Counted from the first letter of the stretch, positions 9,053 to 16,277 are shown. The stretch: 28,045 bases of DNA from JBDHBD01 sp039586095 (GCA_039586095.1 JBDHLB010000048.1:1-28045), one strand, 5' to 3'. Numbers and translations are program-made. Notes: generated by a model not told the origin, from the sequence alone.

Positions 9053-9409
9053 TCACTCCCACTCGAGGGCACCCTGGCGCCAGGCATAGGCCAATCCTAC
9101 GCCCAGTACCAGAAGGAAGATCAACATCTCGACGAAACCGGCGATACCGAGCTCACGGACGATGGTCGCCCACGGAATCAAGAAGAGCGTCTCGATGTCC
9201 AGCACGATGAACAACATCGCGACGATGTAGAAGTTGACCGAGAAGCGTTCGCGTGTACCGCCGAGCGGAACGATGCCCGACTCGTAGGGACTCTCCTTGA
9301 CAGCCGTCGGGCGGCGAGAACCGATCAGGTGGGTCAGGGCGAGGATCAACACGCCCACCGACACGCCCACCACGCCGAGTATCAGTATGCCCAGGTACGG
9401 GTCCAGCAC
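9053..9409 (-). CDS. nuoA: NADH-quinone oxidoreductase subunit A
   Basis: A 118-residue membrane subunit, first gene of the complex I operon. Three hydrophobic helices are visible (about residues 7-29, 60-82 and 90-110). The conserved loop reads KESPYESGIVPLG and is followed by FSVNFYIVAMLFIVLDIETLF, both hallmarks of NuoA. The start is GTG, with an AGGAG 11 bases upstream, which is rather far. Confidence 0.96.
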   Translation of the reverse strand: MLDPYLGILILGVVGVSVGVLILALTHLIGSRRPTAVKESPYESGIVPLGGTRERFSVNFYIVAMLFIVLDIETLFLIPWATIVRELGIAGFVEMLIFLLVLGVGLAYAWRQGALEWE

Positions 9410-9426
9410 GTCGTCGATCGCTCCTT

Positions 9427-9440
9427 GTGAAAAGATTCAC
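9427..9440. promoter_or_regulatory. Inverted repeat upstream of nuoA (possible operator)
   Basis: GTGAA and TTCAC arms of 5 bases flank a 4-base centre. The repeat sits between the proposed nuo promoter and the nuoA start, near the expected transcription start. The arms are short, so chance is a real possibility. No known regulator is assigned. Confidence 0.25.
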
Positions 9441-9451
9441 GAGGCTGCGCG

Positions 9452-9480
9452 AAGTTAGCGCGGCTCCAGGTGTGCAGCAA
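9452..9480 (-). promoter_or_regulatory. Possible sigma70-type promoter of the nuo operon
   Basis: On the minus strand a TTGCTG box (9475-9480) and a TAACTT box (9452-9457) are separated by exactly 17 bases. Each keeps the most important positions of the -35 and -10 consensus but only three of six bases in total. The position, about 45 bases before the nuoA start in the divergent gap, fits an operon promoter. Confidence 0.35.
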
Positions 9481-9495
9481 GGAAGCCAAACGTGG

Positions 9496-9525
9496 TTGCC
9501 GGGCCTCGATCGGGGCCGTCATATT
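9496..9525 (+). promoter_or_regulatory. Possible promoter of the hydrolase-dcd pair
   Basis: A TTGCCG box (9496-9501) is followed after 18 bases by CATATT (9520-9525), which matches four of six -10 consensus bases. It lies 30 bases before the hydrolase ATG in the divergent gap with nuoA. No clear ribosome binding site lies between this box and the ATG. Confidence 0.3.
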
Positions 9526-9554
9526 CCCGTCGTTCGTGCCCCGATCGGACCCTC

Positions 9555-10436
9555 ATGAGCGAGCGCTTCACAGACGTTCAGGTTACCGAAGGGCGACTCC
9601 ACGTCAGCCTCTCGGGGAGTGGGCCTTCCGTCCTCTGTCTTCACGGACTGAGCGCGAGCCACCACGTCTGGCGACCGGTCGCACACCGGCTGGCGGACCG
9701 CTTCTCGTTCTACCTGCCCGACCTGTTGAGCCGCGGAGCATCGACGGCGGTGCCCGACGTCTCCTACTCGCTCGCCGACGAGCTCCGGCGCCTGCGGGAG
9801 CTGTTACGCGGTCTTTCCATCACACCCGAGCTCGTGGCCGGGCACTCGACAGGAGCCTCTCTGGCCATCGCTCTGGCTGCCCGGAACCCGGGGGTGCACG
9901 GCCTGCTTCTCGTAAACCCCGTCACACCGTGGACTCGCCGACCGATCTCGCTGACCATCCTTCGGTCGGCCTTGATGCGCCACCTGGCGTCCGGCATTAT
10001 TCGGCCGTTCCGGCGACCTTTGACGCGCTGGGTCCTCGCCCGTGTGTACGGTCCCGGTCACGTGGTGCCGGTCGATCGCATCCGTACGTACAGCGAGCCA
10101 TACGGGAACGCGGTACGCGCGCGCGCTCTCATGCGGGTTCTCGCAGACTGGCGGCCGAGCGAGCTCGGGCCGTATCTGCCGGCAACTCCCCCGGTCGCGA
10201 TGGTGCTGGCGGGTGAGCACGACCCACGGATCGACGTGCCGTCGGCAGCCCGACTGGCCGAACGGCTGGGGGCACCGTTTGACCGCATCGACACGGGCGG
10301 TCACGCGCTCCCGGAAGAGGAGCCGGAGCGAGTCGCGCGTGCACTGGTTTCGGTGTACCGGCTATCGAACACACGGAGAGATACCGAACGATATGGCGAT
10401 CAAGAGCGATCAGTGGATCCGGCGAATGGCCCTTGA
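9555..10436 (+). CDS. Alpha/beta hydrolase fold protein
   Basis: A 293-residue cytosolic alpha/beta hydrolase. The oxyanion-hole strand reads VLCLHGLSASHHVW. The nucleophile elbow is AGHSTGAS, with Ser as the likely nucleophile. The acid is probably the Asp in LAGEHDPRID and the base the His in TGGHALPEE, so the catalytic triad appears complete. The substrate cannot be told from sequence; esterase, lactonase and haloperoxidase-like enzymes all share this fold. The ATG at 9555 (MSERFTD) gives a normal N-terminus. The last 44 bases overlap the start of dcd in another frame, adding a charged tail of about 20 residues beyond the usual end of the fold. Confidence 0.85.
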   Translation: MSERFTDVQVTEGRLHVSLSGSGPSVLCLHGLSASHHVWRPVAHRLADRFSFYLPDLLSRGASTAVPDVSYSLADELRRLRELLRGLSITPELVAGHSTGASLAIALAARNPGVHGLLLVNPVTPWTRRPISLTILRSALMRHLASGIIRPFRRPLTRWVLARVYGPGHVVPVDRIRTYSEPYGNAVRARALMRVLADWRPSELGPYLPATPPVAMVLAGEHDPRIDVPSAARLAERLGAPFDRIDTGGHALPEEEPERVARALVSVYRLSNTRRDTERYGDQERSVDPANGP

Positions 10437-10947
10437 GCACGCGATGATCCAACCTTTCGAGGACCGTCAGGTGCGAACCGGCGTCATCTCGTACGGCGTC
10501 AGCAGCTACGGATACGACATGCGCGTCGCGGACGAGTTTCGAATCTTCCACAATGCGCTCTCCCCCATCGTCGACCCGAAGGCGTTCGACGAGCGCTCGT
10601 TCGTGGAGTATCAGGGCGACTTCTGCATCATCCCTCCGAACTCCTTCGCCCTCGCTCGCTCGGTCGAGTATTTCAAGATCCCGCGCGACGTGTTGACCAT
10701 TTGCGTGGGCAAGTCGACCTACGCCCGCTGCGGGATCATTACGAACGTGACGCCGTTCGAGCCCGAGTGGGAGGGCCACGTGACCCTGGAGATCAGCAAC
10801 ACCACGCCGCTCCCCGCGAAGGTGTACGCGAACGAGGGCATCGCCCAGGTGCTCTTTTTCGAATCTGACGAGCCGTGTGAGGTGAGCTACGCCGACAAGG
10901 CGGGGAAGTATCAGGGACAGCGGGGGGTCACGCCTCCTCGCCTCTAG
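10393..10947 (+). CDS. dcd: dCTP deaminase
   Basis: A 184-residue trimeric enzyme of the dUTPase/dCTP deaminase fold that converts dCTP to dUTP (some members go on to dUMP), supplying dTTP synthesis. The N-terminus MAIKSDQWIRRMALEHAMIQ is family-typical and fixes the ATG at 10393, although this lies inside the hydrolase gene. The active-site stretch GKSTYARCGI holds the Ser and Arg expected to contact the triphosphate; EWEGHVTLEISN holds the likely catalytic Glu. The family-typical GIAQVLFFE follows. I cannot say from sequence alone whether it is mono- or bifunctional. Confidence 0.94.
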   Translation: MAIKSDQWIRRMALEHAMIQPFEDRQVRTGVISYGVSSYGYDMRVADEFRIFHNALSPIVDPKAFDERSFVEYQGDFCIIPPNSFALARSVEYFKIPRDVLTICVGKSTYARCGIITNVTPFEPEWEGHVTLEISNTTPLPAKVYANEGIAQVLFFESDEPCEVSYADKAGKYQGQRGVTPPRL

Positions 10948-10977
10948 GCGCGAGAGACGTCTGCGGCCCCCTGCCGT

Positions 10978-11361
10978 CTAGCCGGACCCCATACCGGAAC
11001 GCAGAGCGGCCACGAGCACGGCGAGCCAGCCGGCTAGAAAACACACGCCACCCAGGGGTGCGATCGCGCCCAACCACCGGGCGCCGGTCAAGCTCAGTGC
11101 GTACAGGCTGCCACAGAAGAAGATCGTCCCGGCGGTGAACAGGACGCCGCCGACACTCCACCAGCCGTCGGGCCAGCGGGAGGCGGCGAGTGACACCCCG
11201 ACGAGGGCGAGCGCATGGTACATTTGGTAGCGTGCCGCCGTTTCGAACGTGGCCAGTCGGGCGGGCTCGAGTTGAGCCCGCAGGCCGTGGGCGCCGAAAG
11301 CCCCTGCTGTCACGGACACGAACGCGAACGCGACGCCGAGAAGGAACAGAGCTTTGGTCAC
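10978..11361 (-). CDS. DUF423 family small membrane protein
   Basis: A 127-residue integral membrane protein with about four hydrophobic helices. The first carries AFVSVTAGAFGAHGLR, characteristic of the DUF423 (YgdD-like) family, followed by FETAARYQMYHALALVGV, also family-typical. The function of the family is not established. The start is GTG. The gene converges on dcd (30 bases between stops) and diverges from the HD-GYP gene. Confidence 0.88.
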   Translation of the reverse strand: MTKALFLLGVAFAFVSVTAGAFGAHGLRAQLEPARLATFETAARYQMYHALALVGVSLAASRWPDGWWSVGGVLFTAGTIFFCGSLYALSLTGARWLGAIAPLGGVCFLAGWLAVLVAALRSGMGSG

Positions 11362-11378
11362 TGGAGACCGTCCTGGTG

Positions 11379-11393
11379 TTGCGGTGACCGCAA
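11379..11393. promoter_or_regulatory. Perfect 7-1-7 inverted repeat in a divergent gap
   Basis: TTGCGGTGACCGCAA is a perfect inverted repeat with one central base. It lies 18 bases before the DUF423 start and 58 bases before the preferred HD-GYP start, so a dimeric regulator bound here could control both genes. It could equally form part of a short RNA hairpin. No regulator is identified. Confidence 0.4.
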
Positions 11394-11450
11394 GTCAGCG
11401 TATTTGTGAGTGAGCCGCATCCTTCGTACAAGCAAGCAGGGGAAGATGCC

Positions 11451-12770
11451 ATGCACAGTGAGGGCTCGCGAATCGTCGCCCTGTTGAGTGGCAACGCGGA
11501 CCTGGACCGTGGGACCCGCGAAGCCCTCGTGAGGGTCGATCCTGAATTCAGGGCCGAGTCGGAAGTGGCGGCGACTCTGCAAGCGATCGGTCCCCGGACA
11601 CGGCTCGTCGTCGTAGATCTCGCCCGCGCCGACCTCGACGTCGGCGACCTCGTATCCCGACTCGAGGCGTCCGCGGACTTCACGCCACCTGCCGTTCTTC
11701 TGGTCCTGCCAGCCGGAGCCGACGTGCCGGCAGAGTCGGTCGCACACGACCACTACATCGGGCGCCCGTTGCGGCCCGAGACCTTCACGGTGCTCTGCCA
11801 TGCGCTGGTGCAGCAGCAGGAAGCGGAGACCGGACCCGTGGAGTCGCCTGCACCGGTCGTGCGTGCGAGGCGGCCCGCCCGGTTCAGCGCCCGACCCCTT
11901 CACGGAGAGGCCGTTCGCTTCGTGTCTGAGAGCTTCGAGAAGGCGCGGGATGGCGTCGCCCCCGATCCGGACGCGGCGCGCTTGCTCGCGGAGAAGTTCC
12001 ACACCTCACTTCGACAGGGCAATCCGCTCCTGTTGCGGGCGTTGGAGCCGTACCCGGCCTTCGAGTTGCCCGTGCATTGTGTGAACGTGGCGATCATCGC
12101 AGGCAAGATCGCGCTCGGGCTGGATCTTCCACTGGAGGAGGCGCTGCGCGTCATCCAGGCCGGGCTTCTGCACGACGTCGGAATGGCCTATCTGCCCGTC
12201 GAGCTGCTCGAGAAGGCGGGGCCGCTGTCCGATGACGAACGAGTCGAGGTGCGGCGGCATCCGTTGTATGGCGCAGAGATACTCGCCGGTCTCGGCGAGT
12301 CTTTCGAATGGCTGCGTCGGGCCGTGCGTCAGGAGCACGAGCGTTGGAACGGCGAGGGCTACCCGGAAGGACTCTCCGGCGACGACATCGATTCTATCGC
12401 GCACATCCTCGGACTGGCCGACGTCTTCGAGGCGCTCTCGCACATGCGCCACTATCGCACGCCCTTCTCCACCTACGAGGCGCTGGAGCGGGTGCTGACA
12501 TTGCGCGAGGAACAGTTCGCGCCCCACATCGTCGAGGCGCTGGCCGATGAGATCTCGGTGTTCCCGCTCGACAGCTACGTGCAGTTGAGTGACGGGAACA
12601 TCGGCCGCGTGGCGTCGACGAATCCCGAGAACCTGTTGCGCCCGCTCGTCGAGATTCTATGGAACGAGCGCTGGGAACCGCTCGAGGAGTCTCGGGAGGT
12701 TTCTCTGGCCGACTCGCCGGACCTGTCGATCGCGCGCCCCCTGCACGAGTCGGAGGTTCCCATCACGTAG
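11451..12770 (+). CDS. HD-GYP-type domain protein with altered active-site residues
   Basis: A 439-residue protein. Residues 1-125 look like a receiver (CheY-like) fold without a clear phospho-acceptor arrangement; a linker follows, then an HD-GYP domain of the type that hydrolyses cyclic di-GMP. Expected metal ligands are partly kept: Glu205 and His209 (ELPVHCVN), His241-Asp242 (LLHDVGM), His270 (RRHPLYG), His296 and Asp324 (LADVFEAL). The usual HDxGK is HDVGM, the usual HHExxDGxGYP is EHERWNGEGYP, and the first His of the pair is Glu295. Activity is therefore uncertain. The ATG at 11451 is preferred for its AGGGGA ribosome site; a GTG at 11406 would add 15 residues. Confidence 0.85.
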   Translation: MHSEGSRIVALLSGNADLDRGTREALVRVDPEFRAESEVAATLQAIGPRTRLVVVDLARADLDVGDLVSRLEASADFTPPAVLLVLPAGADVPAESVAHDHYIGRPLRPETFTVLCHALVQQQEAETGPVESPAPVVRARRPARFSARPLHGEAVRFVSESFEKARDGVAPDPDAARLLAEKFHTSLRQGNPLLLRALEPYPAFELPVHCVNVAIIAGKIALGLDLPLEEALRVIQAGLLHDVGMAYLPVELLEKAGPLSDDERVEVRRHPLYGAEILAGLGESFEWLRRAVRQEHERWNGEGYPEGLSGDDIDSIAHILGLADVFEALSHMRHYRTPFSTYEALERVLTLREEQFAPHIVEALADEISVFPLDSYVQLSDGNIGRVASTNPENLLRPLVEILWNERWEPLEESREVSLADSPDLSIARPLHESEVPIT

Positions 12771-12805
12771 CGCCCGGGCAAGCGCGTGCCGCCCCCGCGC
12801 CGGTG

Positions 12806-12829
12806 GGACGCAGGGGCCGCGCCGCGTCC
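12806..12829 (+). terminator. Possible hairpin between convergent genes
   Basis: GGACGC (12806-12811) pairs with GCGTCC (12824-12829) across a 12-base loop, in the 70-base gap between the convergent HD-GYP and mdh genes. No T-run follows on either strand, so this is at best a weak terminator. Confidence 0.22.
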
Positions 12830-12840
12830 GGAGTGTCATC

Positions 12841-13767
12841 CTACAGCGAGACGAGCCCCATCGTAGACTTCACGTCTTCGGCCGAACTGTGGAGCGCCTC
12901 ACGCTCTCCATCGGTCAACTCGACCTCCATCACCTGCTCCACTCCGGCCTCTCCGAGCTTGACCGGGACCCCGACGAACACGTCGTTCAGCCCGTATTCG
13001 CCTTCCAGCCACGCGGCGCACGGCAGCACCCGTTTCTTGTCCCGCACGATGCTCTCACACATCTGGACCGCCGCCGAGGAGGGCGCGTAGTAGGCGCTGC
13101 CCGTCTTGAGCAGGCCGACGATCTCGCCCCCACCCTTTCGGGTGCGTTCTACGATCGCCTCGATTCGTTCCCGGTCGAGCAGCTGGGTGAGCGGGATGCC
13201 CCCGACGGAGACGGTGCTCACGATGGGGACCATGCTGTCCCCGTGACCGCCCAGTACGAGAGCCTGTACATCCTCGACGCTCACGTTCAGCTCCATGGCG
13301 ATGAAGCAGCGGAAACGGGCGGTGTCCAGGACCCCGGCCATTCCAACTACCCGTTCTCGCGGAAAGCCGGTTACCTCCTTCGCCACGTACGCCATGACGT
13401 CAAGCGGATTCGTGACCATCACGACGATGGCATCGGGGCTGTAGCGTGCGATCTCCTCGGAGATGCCCTTGATGATGTCGGCGTTGGTCGTGACCAGGTC
13501 GTCGCGGCTCATGCCCGGCTTGCGCGCAAGGCCCGCCGTCACCACATACAGACCCGAACCTGCCGTCTCTTCGTACGTCTGGGATCCGACGACGCGGGTG
13601 TCGAACCCTTCGACCGGCGCCGATTCCCACTGATCCAATGCCTTTCCCTGCGGCAAGCCTTCGATGATATCGACGACGACCACCTCACGTGCCAGCTCCC
13701 GCTCGGCGAGACGCTGGGCGGTGGATGCGCCAACGTGGCCTGCCCCCACGACCGTGATCCTGTTCAT
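12841..13767 (-). CDS. mdh: Malate dehydrogenase (NAD, LDH-like type)
   Basis: A 308-residue cytosolic enzyme converting malate and NAD to oxaloacetate and NADH in the citric acid cycle. The NAD fold opens with GAGHVGAS, and Asp33 (VVVDI) points to NAD rather than NADP. Substrate residues fit malate: Arg82 and Arg88 in GLARKPGMSRDDL, Arg151 in LDTARFR, and catalytic His175 in GGHGDSMVP. Arg82 in the mobile loop favours malate over lactate dehydrogenase. The ATG has a GAGGAA ribosome site 4 bases upstream. It follows the 77-residue gene after 108 bases. Confidence 0.95.
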   Translation of the reverse strand: MNRITVVGAGHVGASTAQRLAERELAREVVVVDIIEGLPQGKALDQWESAPVEGFDTRVVGSQTYEETAGSGLYVVTAGLARKPGMSRDDLVTTNADIIKGISEEIARYSPDAIVVMVTNPLDVMAYVAKEVTGFPRERVVGMAGVLDTARFRCFIAMELNVSVEDVQALVLGGHGDSMVPIVSTVSVGGIPLTQLLDRERIEAIVERTRKGGGEIVGLLKTGSAYYAPSSAAVQMCESIVRDKKRVLPCAAWLEGEYGLNDVFVGVPVKLGEAGVEQVMEVELTDGEREALHSSAEDVKSTMGLVSL

Positions 13768-13833
13768 CTATTCCTCGATGATCCCTGGTGGGTTGACCTC
13801 CTCGACCGCCGAGCTCGGAGACCCCCGTCGCCC

Positions 13834-13862
13834 GCCCGCGAAGGGATCGAAGAACCGCGGGC
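13834..13862 (-). terminator. Possible GC hairpin after the moa cluster
   Basis: GCCCGCG (13834-13840) and CGCGGGC (13856-13862) can form a 7-base stem with a 15-base loop. It begins 14 bases after the stop of the 77-residue gene and precedes mdh. There is no T-run, so it may be a partial terminator, a processing site or chance in GC-rich DNA. Confidence 0.27.
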
Positions 13863-13875
13863 TGGCGAGCGGCTT

Positions 13876-14109
13876 CTATTTCGGACTCAGTGCACCAGCC
13901 CGACGGGCCGCCTCGTCAACGATCGTCTCCATCATGTGGTCCCAGCGCTCAGGACTGTTCTGCTCGCTGACCTCTTCCAGTATCGCGACCAGCTCGCGGG
14001 CTTCCTCGCGCGTCACCGGAGTCCAGGGCTCCCCCGCTTCCAGTCGCTCTCGCAACGCCGTCAGGCGCTCGGTGACCTCTCGGTGCTTGATCCGGCTCTC
14101 GTACGTCAT
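13876..14109 (-). CDS. Small uncharacterised helical protein (77 aa)
   Basis: I do not recognise this protein. It is highly charged and probably all-helical, with a start MTYESRIKHREVTERL and a Glu/Arg-rich middle (about residues 33-47, EEARELVAILEEVSE) that could form a short coiled coil. There is no signal peptide, membrane helix or cysteine. It starts 22 bases after moaA with a GGGGAG ribosome site 8 bases before the ATG, so it is probably co-transcribed with the moa genes. Codon use resembles the neighbours. A function linked to molybdenum cofactor is possible but not shown. Confidence 0.7.
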   Translation of the reverse strand: MTYESRIKHREVTERLTALRERLEAGEPWTPVTREEARELVAILEEVSEQNSPERWDHMMETIVDEAARRAGALSPK

Positions 14110-14131
14110 ACGCTCATCTCCCCAACCGAGC

Positions 14132-15112
14132 TCAGCCGCCGACCTGACTGAGGGCTTCCAGCCCGCCGCTGCCGACCGCGGTTCCGAGCTGCAGGTAATG
14201 GCGTTTCGGCTTGCCGGCGAGCGCCTCCCGGACTGCGCTCTGTATGCAGCCCGTCTCTCGCAGCGGTGATCTCAGGTCCACCTCGTGATCGCCGAACAGG
14301 CAAGTCCGCAGACGACCGTCCGCCGCAAGACGCATCCGATTGCACCGCTCACAGTAGTTGTGTGACAGGGGTGTGATGACCCCGACCGTGCCCGGCGAGT
14401 CCGGGAATCGAAAATACCGGGCCGGGCCGTTGCCCGGTGGGCCGGTGTCCGGCTCCAGTCCGCCGACGCCGTGGACCCTGGTCAGCACCTCGGTCGCGGG
14501 CACGAACCGATCCGTGAGGTGGAGATTGCGACCCACGGGCATCAGTTCGATGAAGCGCACGTGCCACGGCCGCTCCCTGGTCACCGCGGCGAAGTCCGCC
14601 ACCTCGTCGTCGTTCAGACCCCGCAGCACCACGGTGTTGATCTTGATCGGATCGAACCCGGCCTCCTCGGCGGCCCGCAGGCCCTGCATGGTCTGCTCGT
14701 AAAACTTCACGGAGCGTCGAGCGATCGCCTCGAAGCGGTCCGGCCGCAGGGTGTCGAGGCTCACATTGATCCGCCGAACGCCCGCCTCTCGAAGCTCGTC
14801 GGCGTACCGCGGCAGCAGAATGGCGTTCGTCGATAGCGCGATATCGTCGATCTCGGAGATGGCGTCGAGCATCCTCACCAGCCTGGAGAGATCCCGTCGG
14901 ACGAGCGGCTCGCCTCCGGTAAGTCGCACACGTCGGAGCCCCATCTCTCCCATCTGGCCAGCGACGTCCGCGATCTCCTCGTACGTGAGGAGCTCCGGTT
15001 TCGGAATCCAATCGAGGCCCTCGACCGGCATGCAGTAGGTGCAGCGAAGGTTGCACTTGTCGGTCACCGAGATCCGGAGGTACTCGATCGACCGTCCGTG
15101 GGCGTCCTTCAC
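14132..15112 (-). CDS. moaA: GTP 3',8-cyclase (molybdenum cofactor step 1)
   Basis: A 326-residue radical SAM enzyme that rearranges GTP in the first step of molybdopterin synthesis, acting with MoaC (not in this window). The SAM-cluster motif is Cys20/24/27 (CNLRCTYC), followed by RLTGGEPLVR. The second cluster is held by Cys254/257/271 (CERC, then 13 residues to TC). The protein ends in Gly-Gly, the conserved C-terminal tail needed for activity in characterised MoaA. The GTG at 15112 is chosen because it has a perfect GGAGGAGGT ribosome site and overlaps the moaE stop as GTGA. Confidence 0.96.
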   Translation of the reverse strand: MKDAHGRSIEYLRISVTDKCNLRCTYCMPVEGLDWIPKPELLTYEEIADVAGQMGEMGLRRVRLTGGEPLVRRDLSRLVRMLDAISEIDDIALSTNAILLPRYADELREAGVRRINVSLDTLRPDRFEAIARRSVKFYEQTMQGLRAAEEAGFDPIKINTVVLRGLNDDEVADFAAVTRERPWHVRFIELMPVGRNLHLTDRFVPATEVLTRVHGVGGLEPDTGPPGNGPARYFRFPDSPGTVGVITPLSHNYCERCNRMRLAADGRLRTCLFGDHEVDLRSPLRETGCIQSAVREALAGKPKRHYLQLGTAVGSGGLEALSQVGG

Positions 15113-15600
15113 GCCTGCACCTCCTCCGAGCCGACCCAATCCTCCGAGCCGTCGGTGTAGCGCTCACGCTTCCAGATCGGCAGTCGGTCCTTGATCTGCT
15201 CGATCACCCACCGAGACGCCGCGTAGCAGGTGTCGCGATGAGGGGCGCTCACTGCGACCGCGACGCTCGCCATGCCGGGTTCCAGCCGCCCGATTCGATG
15301 CGCAGCCACGATCTGGCCCACATCGAACCGGACCACCGCCTCGTCCGCCATCGCGCGCAGCTCCTTGACGGCCATCTCCTCATAGGCAGAGTACTCCAGC
15401 TCGCGAACCCGCCGACCCGCGTTCTCCTCTCGGACCCGTCCTTCGAACACCAGCCACGCGCCGTCAGCCGTCGAACCGATGTCGCGCAGCTCCGGCACGG
15501 TTTCCAGCGGGCAGTGCGTGATGACCGCCGCGACACGGTCACCGACCAGGCGAGCACCTTCCGTTCGAGCCCGAGTATCTTGCGAGCGGGTCATGCCCAT
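15109..15600 (-). CDS. moaE: Molybdopterin synthase catalytic subunit
   Basis: A 163-residue large subunit of molybdopterin synthase, which moves sulfur from the MoaD C-terminus to precursor Z. Visible family features are VFEGRVREEN near residue 52, LEYSAYEEMA near 68, AAHRIGRLEPG near 99 and the lysines Lys137 and Lys144 (EQIKDRLPIWKRE), at the spacing of the catalytic lysines. The ATG at 15600 lies 5 bases after the moaD stop; Met3 is an alternative start. Confidence 0.95.
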   Translation of the reverse strand: MGMTRSQDTRARTEGARLVGDRVAAVITHCPLETVPELRDIGSTADGAWLVFEGRVREENAGRRVRELEYSAYEEMAVKELRAMADEAVVRFDVGQIVAAHRIGRLEPGMASVAVAVSAPHRDTCYAASRWVIEQIKDRLPIWKRERYTDGSEDWVGSEEVQA

Positions 15601-15605
15601 TCGCC

Positions 15606-15884
15606 TCAGCCCCCCGCCACCGGAGGAATCAACGCGACCTCGTCGTCCGATTGGAGGGCATGGTCCGCACCGACATAGTCCAAGTTCACAGCCACCTTGG
15701 TGTCGAAGGGGAGGCGCTCCAGGCCCGGGCTCGCACGCAACGTGGCGAGCAGATCGGCGACGCTCGCCCCTGACGGCAGTGTGACATAGCGCTTCCCCTC
15801 ACCCGCCCACTCACGGTACAGCGCGAAGAAGCGCACGCACACGGCCAGCGACCCGTCGGACGTCGCGGCCGAACCCTCCTTCAC
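15606..15884 (-). CDS. moaD: Molybdopterin synthase sulfur carrier subunit
   Basis: A ubiquitin-fold sulfur carrier of about 92 residues ending in ALIPPVAGG, whose terminal Gly is activated and thiocarboxylated. The start of the fold is seen in VCVRFFALYREWAG. The frame stays open far upstream. The GTG at 15884 is preferred because it overlaps the preceding stop (GTGA), although it has no good ribosome site; later GTG codons just before VRFFALY would give a shorter, more typical N-terminus. It pairs with MoaE encoded next to it. Confidence 0.9.
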   Translation of the reverse strand: MKEGSAATSDGSLAVCVRFFALYREWAGEGKRYVTLPSGASVADLLATLRASPGLERLPFDTKVAVNLDYVGADHALQSDDEVALIPPVAGG

Positions 15885-16174
15885 GAAGCGGCCATCGAGC
15901 CGGCGGACACGGAGTCCAGATGGGCGATCAGACGCGGTACGAGCCCTTCCTCTCGCAATGTGGTGATGCGCACGCGCGTACGCGTCGGGACTTCCGGATC
16001 CTCGAAGACCGCAACGGCGAGATTGCCTCGAAACGTGCACAGGGAAAGGTGGCGACCGCTCTCCGTCTCCAGCCACGCGGCGGGCTCGGCTCCCGGCCCC
16101 AGAAAGAAGTCCCGGGCCGCCTGGAGAGCCTGCTCCGGCGTCAGGTCGCTCGTGGTCTCGGTTGTCACGTTCAA
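15881..16174 (-). CDS. Uncharacterised 97-aa protein at the head of the moa cluster
   Basis: I do not recognise a family. The sequence begins MNVTTETTSDLTPEQALQAA, a probable helix. It then has alternating hydrophobic stretches (WLETESGRHLSLCTFRGNLA, then TRVRITTLREEG) suggestive of a small mixed alpha/beta fold. There is no signal peptide or membrane helix, and one cysteine. The start is TTG at 16174 with AGGAG 5 bases upstream; GTG at 16168 is an alternative. It is the first gene of the group and overlaps the moaD start, so translation appears coupled. Its role in the pathway is unknown. Confidence 0.65.
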   Translation of the reverse strand: MNVTTETTSDLTPEQALQAARDFFLGPGAEPAAWLETESGRHLSLCTFRGNLAVAVFEDPEVPTRTRVRITTLREEGLVPRLIAHLDSVSAGSMAAS

Positions 16175-16212
16175 CCGGTCTCCTGCCGGCGCTGCGTCCC
16201 TGTTCGACGCGC

Positions 16213-16242
16213 TTGACGGCCGCAGCGACGGCCTTCTAAGAT
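16213..16242 (+). promoter_or_regulatory. Likely sigma70-type promoter of the aminotransferase gene
   Basis: TTGACG (16213-16218, five of six -35 bases) is followed after 18 bases by TAAGAT (16237-16242, four of six -10 bases). It is the only good match in the divergent gap. The gene start is 117 bases further on, so the transcript would have a leader of about 110 bases. Confidence 0.5.
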
Positions 16243-16259
16243 CTCGCTACCGCTCGCCT

Positions 16260-16277
16260 CGCGCGTGGAAGCGCGCG
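16260..16277 (+). other. GC hairpin in the aminotransferase leader
   Basis: CGCGCG (16260-16265) and CGCGCG (16272-16277) flank TGGAAG and can form a 6-base stem. It lies just after the expected transcription start and before the gene. No antiterminator, T-run or known riboswitch pattern was seen around it. Confidence 0.25.

Noticed and set aside
6694..9210. Open frame of 838 codons on the plus strand opposite nuoCD, nuoB and nuoA.
   Set aside because: Same reasoning: an antisense shadow of intact nuo genes with no domain pattern and no ribosome site that stands out.
10954..10980. Possible hairpin (AGACG and CGTCT arms) between the convergent dcd and DUF423 genes.
   Set aside because: Only a 5-base stem with a 15-base loop, no T-run, and it runs into the DUF423 stop codon; not distinguishable from chance.
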